Part shown: positions 31,201 to 42,634 of the stretch, piece after piece
Numbering within the stretch: the first letter of the stretch is position 1
How the letters are laid out: every line of letters begins with the position of its first letter
Origin: Pegea sp. RAD2-039
Taxonomy: Eukaryota > Chordata > Thaliacea > Salpida > Salpidae
Length of the DNA: 64,000 nucleotides
Assembly (NCBI GenBank): GCA_034620365.1
Contig: JAQGEQ010000380.1
Span: 3,100,001 to 3,164,000 of the forward strand
Direction of reading: 5' to 3'
Program-made: the position numbers and the translations under genes
Notes under the pieces: model-generated
The model's input: the letters and a program-made list of their open reading frames with translations, nothing else
What the model was told of the DNA's origin: nothing
The model's database searches: none

Positions 31201-33220
31201 TGTTCCATCTCCTTTAAATCCATCCCTACATTTGCATCCGTACGCCCCATCAAAGTTTACACATTCACCAACGTTTTTCAAGCACTTATGTAAATTTTCC
31301 GCACATTCATCAATATCTATTGTAAAATTTAAGAGACTCTTAATCATCGAATCATTTAAATTGTCCTTTACCTTCACAAGTTGTTCCTGATTCAGCAGTA
31401 AATGACGAATCTCTAAAACCCTGCTTACAAGCGCAAACATGGCCTACTGGCAAATCCACACAAATCGATTTTCCATCAGTACAATTGTTTAAGTTGGGAT
31501 ATTGACATTCGTTTATATCTAAAACATATCTAAGCAATTACAAAATATAACTCAACTTAAGTCAAATATTTTTCTACATTGATAGATAAAAAGTCTAATT
31601 TTTAATTCATTCTGATTCAAAAAATGCTAGCTGGCAGAAGTCTTAGACTATCTTGAAAGAAAAATAAGCTAATAGTAGAAACTTGTTTACAAATCGTTGG
31701 CCTTCTTTTTTCGAGAAGTATCCACGTATCTTGAACTGTGAACATTATTATTAGTTTTACCTTAGTACCCAACAAAAGTGGTTTTGATGATGGTTTTCTC
31801 AAAGTATTAGTCTTTACTATCTCTTGTCTTCTCACTGATGGTTGGTCCGCAAGGGGTTGGTTTCAGGGACTGTCACAAACCTTTTAGCAGACTTCAAGCT
31901 AATTCAAATAACTCAGTTTTTACACTTATCTTATGCGTTCATTTATGTAGCGTGGCAGTTACCACACCCGCCTACTAGGGTTAGTCTGGTTAATGAAAGC
32001 ACTTCTAGGAGACGCAAAACTCCAAACTTAAAGCCAGAGTTAAAGCCTCGTAAGCAGTTCGTCACTGTAATCAGTGTCGTTTTAGCAGCTCCTGCGACGC
32101 TAGCCGGACGTAACTGCATCAGTTCGTCTGTTCCGCTGCATAACCTGTTTGTACTGGAGAGGGGAATTCTGTTGCATGGGTAACAACTGGATCTTTATAA
32201 CTTCTACCCTGGCATATATTTGCATGACTGTCCTTGACAGAAACAGGTCAAAACACACTTATCATTGTCAGAGTTTTTCAGTTTCTAGAGTTTTTCTACT
32301 AAGTCTCTGCTTACTGTTATTATTGTCGGAGCAATAACCGCTACAATCTTGTTTTCTTCTTGTAAATGTCACACTATCTGGCTTCACGAAACTTGGATCT
32401 AATCAAATTTCAGTTTTTATCGTGACCTCTCGTACCTAATATCGTTAGACATCGTTGTGATCATGGTGTTATGACGGAAGATTTGATGATTTTATATTTC
32501 AGCCCCAGACAAAATTAGAGCATAATAATTTCATAAACGGCTACTTAAGTAAATATAACTTTAACTTGTAACAAATTGGTAGCCAATAAAACTAATATAT
32601 ATCTTATGTTTGGTGATCGAGGATATTGAGAACCCGCACACAACTTTAAGCTTTATGGTAGCCCTCAATGATAATTTGAATTGTTCTAAAGCAGAAAATG
32701 TCCTTTTAAGAATAATATATTTTTTATACAGCTCATAGTTTTATATGCTAATGAAAAACTATTTAAAAACAGCTTCAGTATCAACTTGTTTATAGCAACT
32801 TAACGTAAACTTTTATTTGTCTATTGCAACAAAAAGTGTGAAACTTGCTTATGACTAACTTGTAGTTACTTTAAACATTTCTGAATAGTTTGCATCTGCC
32901 TTGGTTGCATCATCAACGATGTTTTGTAAGGTTTTTTGTAGTTTGTAAACACACGCATCATCACAACCATCATCAGGAATTATTGAAATTGCAGTTTCAC
33001 ATTCTATTAACAAAAATGTCTTAAATTTCTTTATTCATAATTGCATTGTGCATTCTAAAAAGTTTATTTTTACTCATACTCAGTGTATCTTATAATGTAT
33101 ATTTTCATGAAAATCTATCATATACTGGTTTAACTATTTTAAACGAAAAATTTAGAATAATTTTAACTTACTTGTTCTGCTTAGAAAAATAACTAATAAA
33201 AAAAACTTTGCAAAAATCAT
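28300..33220 (-). CDS. Secreted multi-EGF (calcium-binding EGF) protein, with one frameshift
   Basis: Twelve exons on the minus strand: 33172-33220, 32860-33003, 31372-31518, 31167-31316, 30902-31063, 30599-30768, 30236-30451, 30002-30140, 29668-29883, 29416-29616, 29116-29241, 28300-28963; about 794 residues. It starts with a signal peptide ([16 protein letters not shown]), then a Cys-poor segment of about 48 residues, then about 17 EGF modules, most with the calcium-binding D-[ILVE]-[ND]-E-C signature and C-x-C-x2-G-[YF] ends. Most introns are phase 1. No transmembrane segment or GPI signal is visible, so an extracellular-matrix or secreted role is inferred (fibrillin/fibulin/nidogen-like modules; no orthologue named). 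In the last exon the frame breaks at a T5 run (28627-28631): one base is missing relative to the repeat pattern. Confidence 0.85.
31740..32340. repeat. GC-richer island in the EGF-gene intron, possible SINE/MITE
   Basis: The large intron between exons 2 and 3 of the EGF gene contains about 600 bp of clearly less AT-rich DNA. Within it, about 31950-31975 (GTGGCAGTTACCACACCCGC) is reminiscent of a tRNA-like head used by SINEs. I found no B box, terminal repeats or target duplication, so the class is open. The plus-strand ORF here (31842-32183) has no recognised similarity. Confidence 0.35.
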
Positions 33221-33224
33221 TTCT

Positions 33225-34635
33225 TTTAAAGATTTAAAACGATAAAAGTCACTAAGAAACAAAAAGCCAAGTGTAAAAGATTGAAAAATCAAAATCAAGT
33301 CAATTAAATTTCCGGAGTTTTTTAATGTTTTTATGACTAACAAGTTTTGTGATATCCTGTAGTTATACAATATATAACAAAAATTAAATTTTCGGCTGAA
33401 AGTTGAGATTAAAAACATAATCCTGAATTGCTACATTTAGAATCGAAAAAATTTAATGAAATACAATTTTACAAATGATATCAATTTTAATTTAGAATTT
33501 GTATTTTGTTTTTGAAACTTTTTAATTAACATCTAATGTCTCACTACTTTAAAAGCCAAAACTTTCTAATCAGCATCACATCTAATCAGCAAAACTGAAA
33601 TTTTGTTAGTTTGAAGATAAAAGTTTATCTAATATAAGAGATAAAAGCAGTTTTTAAAACATCTTTTTCTCTTGTTTCAAATACATACTTCATAGAAAAC
33701 CTTATGTTGGGTTAGGTACAAATGTGTGAGTTGAAATCTTACTTATGCTTTACAGATACTGATCGTTATGTTTACAAAATGCTAACCTATTGATCAAAAA
33801 GCTCCTTTAACAAACATTAATTGTGAAATAGCTAACTGTGGTAAATTTCAAAGCTTTATTGAAATTTTAAAATATCAGAGTTACGATTTATGGAAACAGT
33901 TTCATTTACCAAAATTAGGCTTAAAAAATTTGATATAAAATCCCAACTCTTTAAACTACTTTTAACTTTTGATGGTTTCGTTCTTGTATTATTTTAAGTA
34001 AATTTTAAAAACACTAAATAATAACCTAAGTTTGATTCCTGCAGAGTTATGACAATTTATGAAAATGTAAGTTTATTCTAGTTGTAATTATATCAAGAGC
34101 TTTGGTTGAAAATTTTTTAAGAAAAAAATGTTTGTTCAATTTACATAAGTTTTTTTTTTTAATTAAAGACAATGATGGAAATAGAAGTTTCTATTGACCT
34201 GAACGAAAAACTGAGATATTTAATTTTTCGTTTGTTGTTGTTGTTGAGGAATAGAATTTAAGACGATGATGACCTAATTAAATGAACTGTTTATACTAAG
34301 TACGGTCATGCTGATGATGACTTAATTCATACCTTATTATTAGATTGACAAATAACATTGAAAGATTAAAGAAGCTAGTTTATATACTACAAAAGATTAA
34401 CTTTGTAGATGAACAATAAATTGAAATTTATATCAGAGTTTTTAATGAGAGGTTTTATTTTCAAAACGAAAATACAAAAATGTTTTTTTTTATTAATCAG
34501 TAAATCAATAAATAAACTTAAATTTAAGATTAATTCAATGATACAAGTTAGACCAAGTTTGTGGAAAAGTAGTTTGATACAAGCAAGAATTTTATTTAAT
34601 CAATAGGTTCGAAAAACAACATTCTATAAACAATT
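33225..34635. other. Intergenic, nothing recognised
   Basis: AT-rich sequence between the 5' end of the EGF gene and the 3' end of LYRM4. No supported exon. Chance ORFs only. Confidence 0.5.
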
Positions 34636-34641
34636 GGATCT

Positions 34642-36047
34642 TCAAGTTTGTTCTAGAATGTGCTTCTCAGCGGCATATAGCTCTCCAATAAGCACCTAAA
34701 AAATAATTCTATTGAAAAATATAGAGATAAAAAGCCCCCAGTTGTTGGGTTAGATGATTAAAACATAAAATAATATTTCATCATTACTGAATTCTGCATT
34801 CAAAATAGAACTATTTGTAAGAAGATTTATAATTTAAGACAGAGAATTCATATACTTTTACAAATCTAACCAAAATGTAAAAAACAGTGAAAATTCTAAT
34901 TTGTTTCTCAATGTTTTAGAAGGCTAATCAATAAAATGATTTAAAAAAATTAGAAAATGTTACTGAGAAAAATTCAAGCTGTCAGCAATTTCTTAATTTC
35001 ATTTTAACAACATTGATACTGGAAAAACTACAATTAAAGAAGATAACTTAAAAAAAACCATTGAAAATCAGTTTATAAAGTTTTGTTTATAAGACTGAGA
35101 AAGAAACAGAATTTATGAGTTAACAATAAAATACCTAACAATAAGAAATTCAAAAACTAACTTTTATTGTTTAACTTCGTTTAACAAACTAACTTTTATT
35201 ATTTCAAATATTGAACCAAAACAATTAAAAAACTGTTTAGATGAATTTATAGATTACATTTTATATATTTCACAGAATGCTGAAAATAAATTGAAAATTT
35301 GAATCTGTTAACAAAAATAAAACTAAAATTCCAAAGTCAATTAATCTCAAAACTAATAAAAAAGTTTTTCTAAAATAATATGAAACCTGTCTTTTGATAA
35401 CTTGAATATCTTTTTCCATATTTTTGATGTGTTTATTTAGAGTGACTTCATCACAGCCTTCAATTTGTTTTTCATACATATAAGCTGCCCTTCTTAAGGC
35501 ATGAGCTCTGAAATTTGAAAAATTATAAAAAAAATCTTACTTTTTATCTAATATATAAATATTTTTTTATTTGAAACATTGTGAAAAATCCTAAAAATTA
35601 GAATATTATGACAAATATAATAAATTGAAAAATGATTTTTAAGGTATAGAATATTATGTTAAATTTTTATAATATTTTCCTGAAGTTATATTGTTTTATG
35701 GTTGTTATAAAAGCTTTATACAGATATATATAAATTTTTACCTTTAGTCATGTGTTTAAAACTATAAAAAAATAATAATTAAACGCTTAAAACTATTAAA
35801 CAAATAGATGATTATATTAAAATTACTATTTTTATATTATTTAACTTAGATATTCATCACAAAAATAGTAATAATTAAAAACTATAAGCCTAGAAAAACT
35901 TTTTAGAAGATAGTTGATGTCTAAGACTAAAAAAGACTAAAATGAACAAAATAGTAACAGAAAAACCAACCTAAAATTATAGTCAGTATATTTTGAAGCT
36001 TGACATAACAACTCTTTTAAAAGACTCCGAGCTTGTATTTGAGCCAT
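34642..36047 (-). CDS. LYRM4: LYR-motif protein 4 (ISD11), Fe-S cluster assembly
   Basis: Mitochondrial partner that stabilises the cysteine desulfurase NFS1 for Fe-S cluster synthesis. Three minus-strand exons: 35971-36047, 35387-35507, 34642-34695, phases compatible, 83 residues (human 91). Residues such as SKYTDYNFRAHALRRA (19-34) and IQVIKRQVLIGELYAAEK match the family along its whole length. The LYR triad itself reads LLK at residues 9-11 (ARSLLKELL), a departure from the defining motif. The exons are tiny and lie in about 1.4 kb of AT-rich DNA, so the gene is easily missed. No stop or frameshift. Confidence 0.88.
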
Positions 36048-36059
36048 AATTTAACTAAC

Positions 36060-38015
36060 TTTTAAAACCTATGCAAGAAAATATACAGATTAGTAAAAAG
36101 GTTAAGGTAAGTGCTTATGATAGCAATACTTTGATATAAGTAAAAATTGCTTTCAAAAGCATTTTTTACCAATAATATAGCTTTAAGAAACTAAACAATC
36201 TGAACAATTTTTACTAATGATATTGAAAGATTTATTTTACAGTGATTTATTAATTTTAAAAAATTTTGAGAAATACATATTTTTTTGAAAGAATATAACA
36301 AGTTATTAGTAAAATCAAGATAGACAGAAAATTTATTAACAGAAGGATTTCATTAATATCGTGCAAGCATCTTTAAGGAACTAAAAACATAGTTTACTAT
36401 TTTCACATCTTTCTTATGTTCAGCATTCATGTTTTACATTAATAAAATTTACAAAATAACCAGATAAATTGAATTGCTATCTTCTACGCTTAAAACATTT
36501 TACAATTTGTAAACAGAATTTAGTTGATTAACTTTAAGAAATACATAGTAAAAGAAGTTAGAAATATAAGTAACCATTTTAACTCATAACTATACTTTAA
36601 AAATTGTCGAAAAAACTGAAAGCACTTTTGATTTTAATAGGTTCAACAAGCCTAGTTTTACCTAATTGATTTATGACAAGGGTGCAGTTATTTAATATTG
36701 CAGAATTTGCAAATCTGATATTGCATATTCGTTTTTTTTTTCTAAATTCCTAAAAAAATCATTCGATAAAGACATTGCATTGGGAACATTCAAAATCAAT
36801 ATGTACAAGTCAGCATGATGAATTAAAGGATAGCAAATATTTATTTGTTCTATACTTCGTAATAAAATTGTTGTATATTAGATTTATCACAAAAAGCTGC
36901 TTGCATTATTTTGTTACAGATATAAAAATAGTAACTTAACTATCACTGAAAAAAATTTGAGTAGTATAAAAATTGACATCTAGTTAGATGCTACACGAAG
37001 TAAATTGGTTCTAAGTTCTCTTAACCACCTAGATTTAGATCTTATAGCAAAATATTTCTTAAAAATTAAGCAGCTAAATTAGTTAGACTAAACTTTGTAA
37101 TCAAAATAGATTTAATTAATATTTTTGTACAAAAATGAAAATATTAGAGTGAGAAATATCATTAATATTTATTTGTTTTTTAACATAATCAAATTTGTGT
37201 CATTTAAAGCTATACTAATAAACTTATTAGCTTCATATAAAAATTAGAGGAAGACTTTTTTCTCTACAATGCAATCGATAAACTAAATTTAGTTTTTATT
37301 CTTGTTTGAAAAACGCTACTTACAGTTAGCAGTAAAACAATTTTATTGATTTCTTTATTATTTTTCACTCAATAAATCATAAACAATAATCAAACGCTTT
37401 TTTTGTTTGACACAATTCTTTTAGAATAGAAAATAAAGTAGCTTGGTGTTAAGAATTATTTACAATGTCATATAAACATATGATTTACGTACAAAGTGTG
37501 TTGCTGACATTCTGGTAAAACTAGTTTTTAAATAAACAATTTCTTTACTTGTCTTATAAGATATTATTTCGTTTAGTAATGAAAAAATATTTTGAAGACT
37601 GAATAAACTTTAATATGTACATAAATTGCGCAGAATATTTGTAAACTAAAACTTATTTTAAGTTCAAATTTAATCACTTAGCGCTTTAGTCAAAGATGTA
37701 AATAGACAATTTGTTGCTGTTTAGTAAGTCAGTAACATTTTACATTTTGTGATATGTACGCTATTAACTCAATGCAAACATTGCCTAAGAAAGAAATGAT
37801 AAAACTTTCTTTATAAAAATGATCAACCATCTGGTAAAAGCAATTTCATTATAGAAGTTACACTTCACTTAACAACGTTTAAAGTTAAGAGAAACCTTAA
37901 CGATATTTTCTGTTCGTTAAAAATAGCTAAAATACTATTTTTATTGTAAACTGTTTTAGTAGCCTCAGGCTTACTGCTTTAACTGAAATTATTTCTAGAT
38001 TCTGTTAATTTTATT
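36060..38015. other. Intergenic between LYRM4 and the Cys-rich gene
   Basis: Divergent promoter region for LYRM4 (leftward) and the Cys-rich secreted gene (rightward). Very AT-rich, with no further exon or repeat recognised. Confidence 0.5.
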
Positions 38016-38024
38016 TCAAGCGTC

Positions 38025-39759
38025 ATGAAACTATCTTATTTGATTTTGACTTTGTGCCTTTTCGGATTTTCTTTTTGTTATCAAGGTCCTACTAAGCAGC
38101 TATTAGTAAGTTGGTTCTTTTCTTTAGATGTTAATATTTTTTTGATAAATTTGATTTTTATTGTTTTCTTGAGATTTTGAAATGTTTTTTAAAATCAAAT
38201 TATCAGCAGAACTGTTATTTTGTATCTATACTTTATGTAATTAAAAGAATGGTAACAATCTAAACAGTTGAACTTATTATAGGATACTTACAAAAGTAAC
38301 TTGTTTATTATTATCTTAATCATCTGTTTATTATGTTAAAAAAAGATTTCTTATCGTAATAATCTCGTCTGATATCTTAGATTCGAGCATTTTGTGCATG
38401 TGATTGCTGTAAGTTGGCAGAACAACAATGTTACAAGCATCCTGATATTGGAGATGATATTAATTGCGAAAATTTTGAATGTTCAGAAGATTTTTGTCAA
38501 CTTATTCGAAAAGAAGAATGTAAACTGGCTTGCTTTTGTCGGTAAGTCTGATGAGCTTCAAATTATTTAGGAAAAGCTCACAGAAAGATTTTCTTTCTAG
38601 AAAATGTAATAATAAATTACCGGAAAGTGAAAAAAGTAAATGCTTGCTGCGACAGGACGGTGAGGTTCCACAGAACTGCGACTGTGATCAGTTTACTGAT
38701 GAAGACATGGATTGTAGTAAAAAAACCATGCCTATTGATGCTCCTGATATTCCTCAAGATACCGGGAAAGAAGAAGAAATGAAAGAAAATATGAAAAAGA
38801 TGAAAGATGATGCTAGATGTGCAGTTCCTTGCTTATGCAAGTAAGTTACATGATCTTCATTTCATAATTTACATTCTATTTGGTTTTAAAGAGTTTGTAT
38901 CAAATCCTTACCGAAAGAAATGACCCATAAATGCAGTCATCAAGATAGTGAAGGTTGCCAATGCAAGGATACTAAATGTCCAACAGCTGAAGATGTAGAA
39001 AGATACAAGAAAGTAAATTACCACAATTTTTTAGTTCACATTTGTAATGAAAAGCTTCGATTAATCAGATAAAACAGTCTGTTGATGAAATGAAGCAAGT
39101 ACAGATGTCAGATTCGGATGAAAATGAAATGGCAGCAAAAAAATTCAATGAAGAGATGAAAAACCAAATTGCTGCAGGTGAAGTGAAACCGATGACATCA
39201 GGCAACGTTTACAAAGCTAAATGTCAGTTGCAGTGCATTTGCAAGTGAGCACCAACTCTTCTTTAATTCTAACAGATAAAAGATGAATTTTAAATCTTCA
39301 GTAAATGTCAAGAAGAAAGTATTGAGATGAAGAAGAGATGCGAAAGCTTTTTCTTAGATGCTGTTGCTGGTTGTCCTCCTTGTAACGATAGTGAAACCAG
39401 TTGCCCCTCTGAAGAAGATGTGAAAGAAAACTGCGCCCTCGCGTGTATATGCAAGTAAGCAATGTCATCATTTTCTTCGATTTTTTACTTCTATAAATAT
39501 TAATTGACATTTTGTGCCAAGAAAATGCCTCAATCACCGAGACATGACCCCCGGATTAGTTGATGCATGTGAAAATATCTATAAAGATGACAAAAATGTT
39601 TGTGAATGTGATAAGAAAGATGTTGATTGTAATGTGATCGGAAAACTTCGAAGTCTAATTGATGACAAGTTCAAGAAAGCCAAACAGAACAAAGATGCAA
39701 AGGGTTTGAATAAAACTGGAAAGCTGAAGAAGAAATATCGAATGTGGGATGAACTTTAA
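38025..39759 (+). CDS. Secreted Cys-rich repeat protein, family not recognised
   Basis: Seven exons: 38025-38105, 38381-38541, 38601-38840, 38892-39012, 39069-39244, 39302-39454, 39522-39759; 389 residues, phases compatible. Signal peptide MKLSYLILTLCLFGFSFC. The rest is a string of Cys-rich units with the recurring core C-x3-C-x-C-x2-C (CKLACFCRKC, CAVPCLCKVC, CQLQCICNKC, CALACICKKC). Each core is cut by a phase-2 intron after the third Cys, so exon and repeat coincide. Between the cores are acidic, Met- and Lys-rich linkers, notably EEEMKENMKKMKDD. The C-terminus is basic (KLKKKYRMWDEL). AATAAA is at 39820. I know no domain with this pattern; it might be an extracellular-matrix, venom-like or antimicrobial-type scaffold, but nothing in the sequence decides. 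Confidence 0.85.
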
Positions 39760-39829
39760 TTCATAAGAAAGTTCATGAAAAATTATTAAAACTTTTGTAG
39801 TCACATATTATTTATTCGAAATAAAAAGC

Positions 39830-40795
39830 TAACCTTATATCAGAAAATATCGCATACCTTGCTAGTCGCTAATACTTTCTTGTATTGTAATTTTCACTTT
39901 GAATATCCAACAGAGTTTAGATCCTTCTATATCTAAGATTTGACAGTTTTTTAGTAATGTGCTTGTATTCTTAGTTTTTTATTATTAATTTTGCAATTGA
40001 TATTATATTAAGTATTTAAAATAAAAATGATTTAAAAAATAAATAATTGGAGATATGAATTTACTTTTGAGGACAATTTGTAACTTCAATGAAACTTTAG
40101 AAGTATTTGGAAATTTATATGTTTGTAAAGTATAACTAGAAGTTTGTCAAACATAACGAAGTTGTTAAAAAATATACTTTAAAAAAAGATTTTCATTTCA
40201 TTCTAAATAATTTTTTATCATAACTAAACATTTTTAATAATCAGTTTTTTTCTAATTGCTTGCAAGGTTTGCTGAAAATAATTATAATTGAAATTCTAAT
40301 CTTTTTACTTAATTATGTCTATTTAATCATGTCCGCATTTTAAACTGTAGCTTATAGGAATAAAAGCAACAAATCATTTAGATTGTTTATAAATCTTATG
40401 TTTTTGTTTTATGCTTCCAATGGAATTTACTAAAGAGCTCTAATATTAAAACCAGCATTGCCAGCTTAGTGTTCCACCATTTTCGTCAATGTTTTAATTC
40501 TTGTTTCTTTCCCAATGACAAAACTCATCTATTTATATGAAAAAATTGATGAATTATAAAACTTATCTATCCTGAAAACATTTTCAAAACTGTTTAAAGT
40601 TGCAACTTTATCAAAAGTTTTAATAAGTTATATATCAACAAATTAATTTTTAACTAATTCAAACATATTGTTTTTTGTTGTTTCAAAGATAAGCTTTGAA
40701 TTAAAATAAGTTTATTATTATTAATCTTTTTAAATAGCTTTACATTATAAATAAATTTTTTAGAATTTTTGTAATTTTTAATCTTCTAAGGCTTT
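39830..40795. other. Intergenic, nothing recognised
   Basis: AT-rich sequence between the Cys-rich gene and GALK1. The GALK1 promoter should lie here, but no defined element could be named. Confidence 0.5.
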
Positions 40796-40804
40796 GCTAG
40801 CAAA

Positions 40805-42457
40805 ATGTCTTTGATAACTAAATCTCTTTCAATTGATGAACTAAAAGAAGAAGCTCTTAGACTTTTTCATAAAAGATTTCCGAACAAAGTAGCTACAGTA
40901 GCAGCTTGTGCTCCTGGAAGAGTAAATCTAATTGGGGAACATACTGATTATAATGATGGATTTGTCTTTCCTATGGTTAGTTAATAATTAAAATAAAAAG
41001 TTTCTAGAAAATATATTGATTTTTTATCAAAGTTAAATATTAAATACTTCAGATTTAATTTAGCTAGAAGAAAATATTTACAATTTTAGCCTTATCAAGA
41101 ACTATGATATAAACAATTATTTAATCAGGCTTTACCAGAAGTTACTGTGATGGTTGGTTGCAAAGAAGATAATGACAAAATAACTATAATAACCACATCA
41201 AATGACGTGGCTGAAGATAAAGAAGTTCAATTTAGTTGTTTCGCTTCATTGGCTCCAGCTGAACCAAAATGGGCTAATTACGTGAAAGGAGTAATTCACA
41301 ATTTCAAAAGTTGCTGAAGTCACAAATGAAAAAAAAACATTTTAGTTATTTAGAAATTACTTTTAGTTGCCACTGTTCCTGGTTTCAGTGCTTTGATTGT
41401 GAGTAGTGTCCCACTAGGAGGAGGAGTTTCTAGCTCAGCTTCCTTAGAAGTTGCCACTTACACCTTCCTCGAGGCTCTTACAGGAGGTTAGTTTGGACCA
41501 TTTTTGTAAAACCCCATTTTTGTTACATAAATTTGTTTTTCAGTAAAAGAGACAAATTTGAAGCAAAAAGCGTTGTCATGCCAACAAGCTGAACACGACT
41601 TTGCTGGGATGCCTTGTGGGGTTATGGATCAGTTTATCTCGACAATGGGACGTCAGGGATCTGCTCTTCTTATCGATTGCAGGTCGGTCACTAGGTAGTA
41701 GTGAGTGAAGATGACGTCATTATGATTAGAGCGATGGAAGCGATTTTGGTGGAGTTGTCCGACGACCAAGTGGCTGTACTGGTCATCAATTCTAATGTCA
41801 AGCATCAGCTAACCGGAAGTGAGTATCCGACGCGCCGGAAACACTGCCACCAAGCGGCAGAAGTGAGTGGAAAAAAGAGTTTGCGTGACGTCACCATGAG
41901 CGAGTTGCTAGGTGATCACTTCCTGATCTTCTTCTACTCCATTTAACTAGGTCTTTTGTAAAGAACTCAAACCTAAACTTCCGGAGGTTGTGTTTCGGCG
42001 CGCGCGTCATGTGATCTCTGAAATCGAGCGCACGCAGAAGGCAGTCGAAGCCCTGAAGATGAAGGATTACGTCACATTCGGCCACTTGATGGTGGACAGC
42101 CACAAGTCTTTGAGGTCAGTTACTAGTTTGTCGAAACATGCTGCCTGAATCGCGTTTGTGACGTCATCAGAGACGACTTTGAAGTCAGTTGTGATGAATT
42201 GGATGAGTTGGTGGAACTAGCGACCTCTTGTGACGGTGTTTATGGGAGTAGAATGACAGGAGGAGGATTTGGAGGATGCACAGTGACTCTGCTTTCCTCA
42301 AAATCCATCGAATCAACAGTCAACTACATCCAGGTGATCTTCACTTCATCTTTCAACTTGTTTGGTGATCTTTTACAAATCTTAGAGTAAATATCGAGGT
42401 GATGCAGTTTACTACGTCGCTTCTCCATCAGAAGGTGCCCAACAGCTACAAGTGTAA
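40805..42457 (+). CDS. GALK1: Galactokinase (GALK1)
   Basis: GHMP-family kinase making galactose 1-phosphate from galactose and ATP, first step of the Leloir pathway in the cytosol. Eight exons: 40805-40975, 41129-41309, 41367-41486, 41544-41682, 41730-41911, 41964-42114, 42171-42333, 42386-42457; 392 residues, the same length as the human enzyme. Galactose signature [13 protein letters not shown] at about residues 41-53, ATP loop [25 protein letters not shown] with the catalytic Asp, and C-terminal [12 protein letters not shown]. The acceptor of exon 6 is an unusual AAG in cttttgtaaag, needed to keep frame. The first introns are AT-rich; introns 4-8 and coding DNA there carry TGACGTCA and are GC-richer. 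AATAAA at 42549 lies only 86 bp from the METTL3 stop. Confidence 0.96.
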
Positions 42458-42634
42458 AGTCCTCGATTTGCTGGTTGCCATGGAAACTTACTTGCTTCTG
42501 ATTTCAACTAATTTGAACTTTGACCTTTTTAATTGACAAATCGACAGAAATAAAAATCAATTTTAGAAATTTTATTTTTAAGTTCCACGATAAAAAAGAG
42601 GAAAAAAGCGTGATTAAGTTGCTGACGTCATCAG

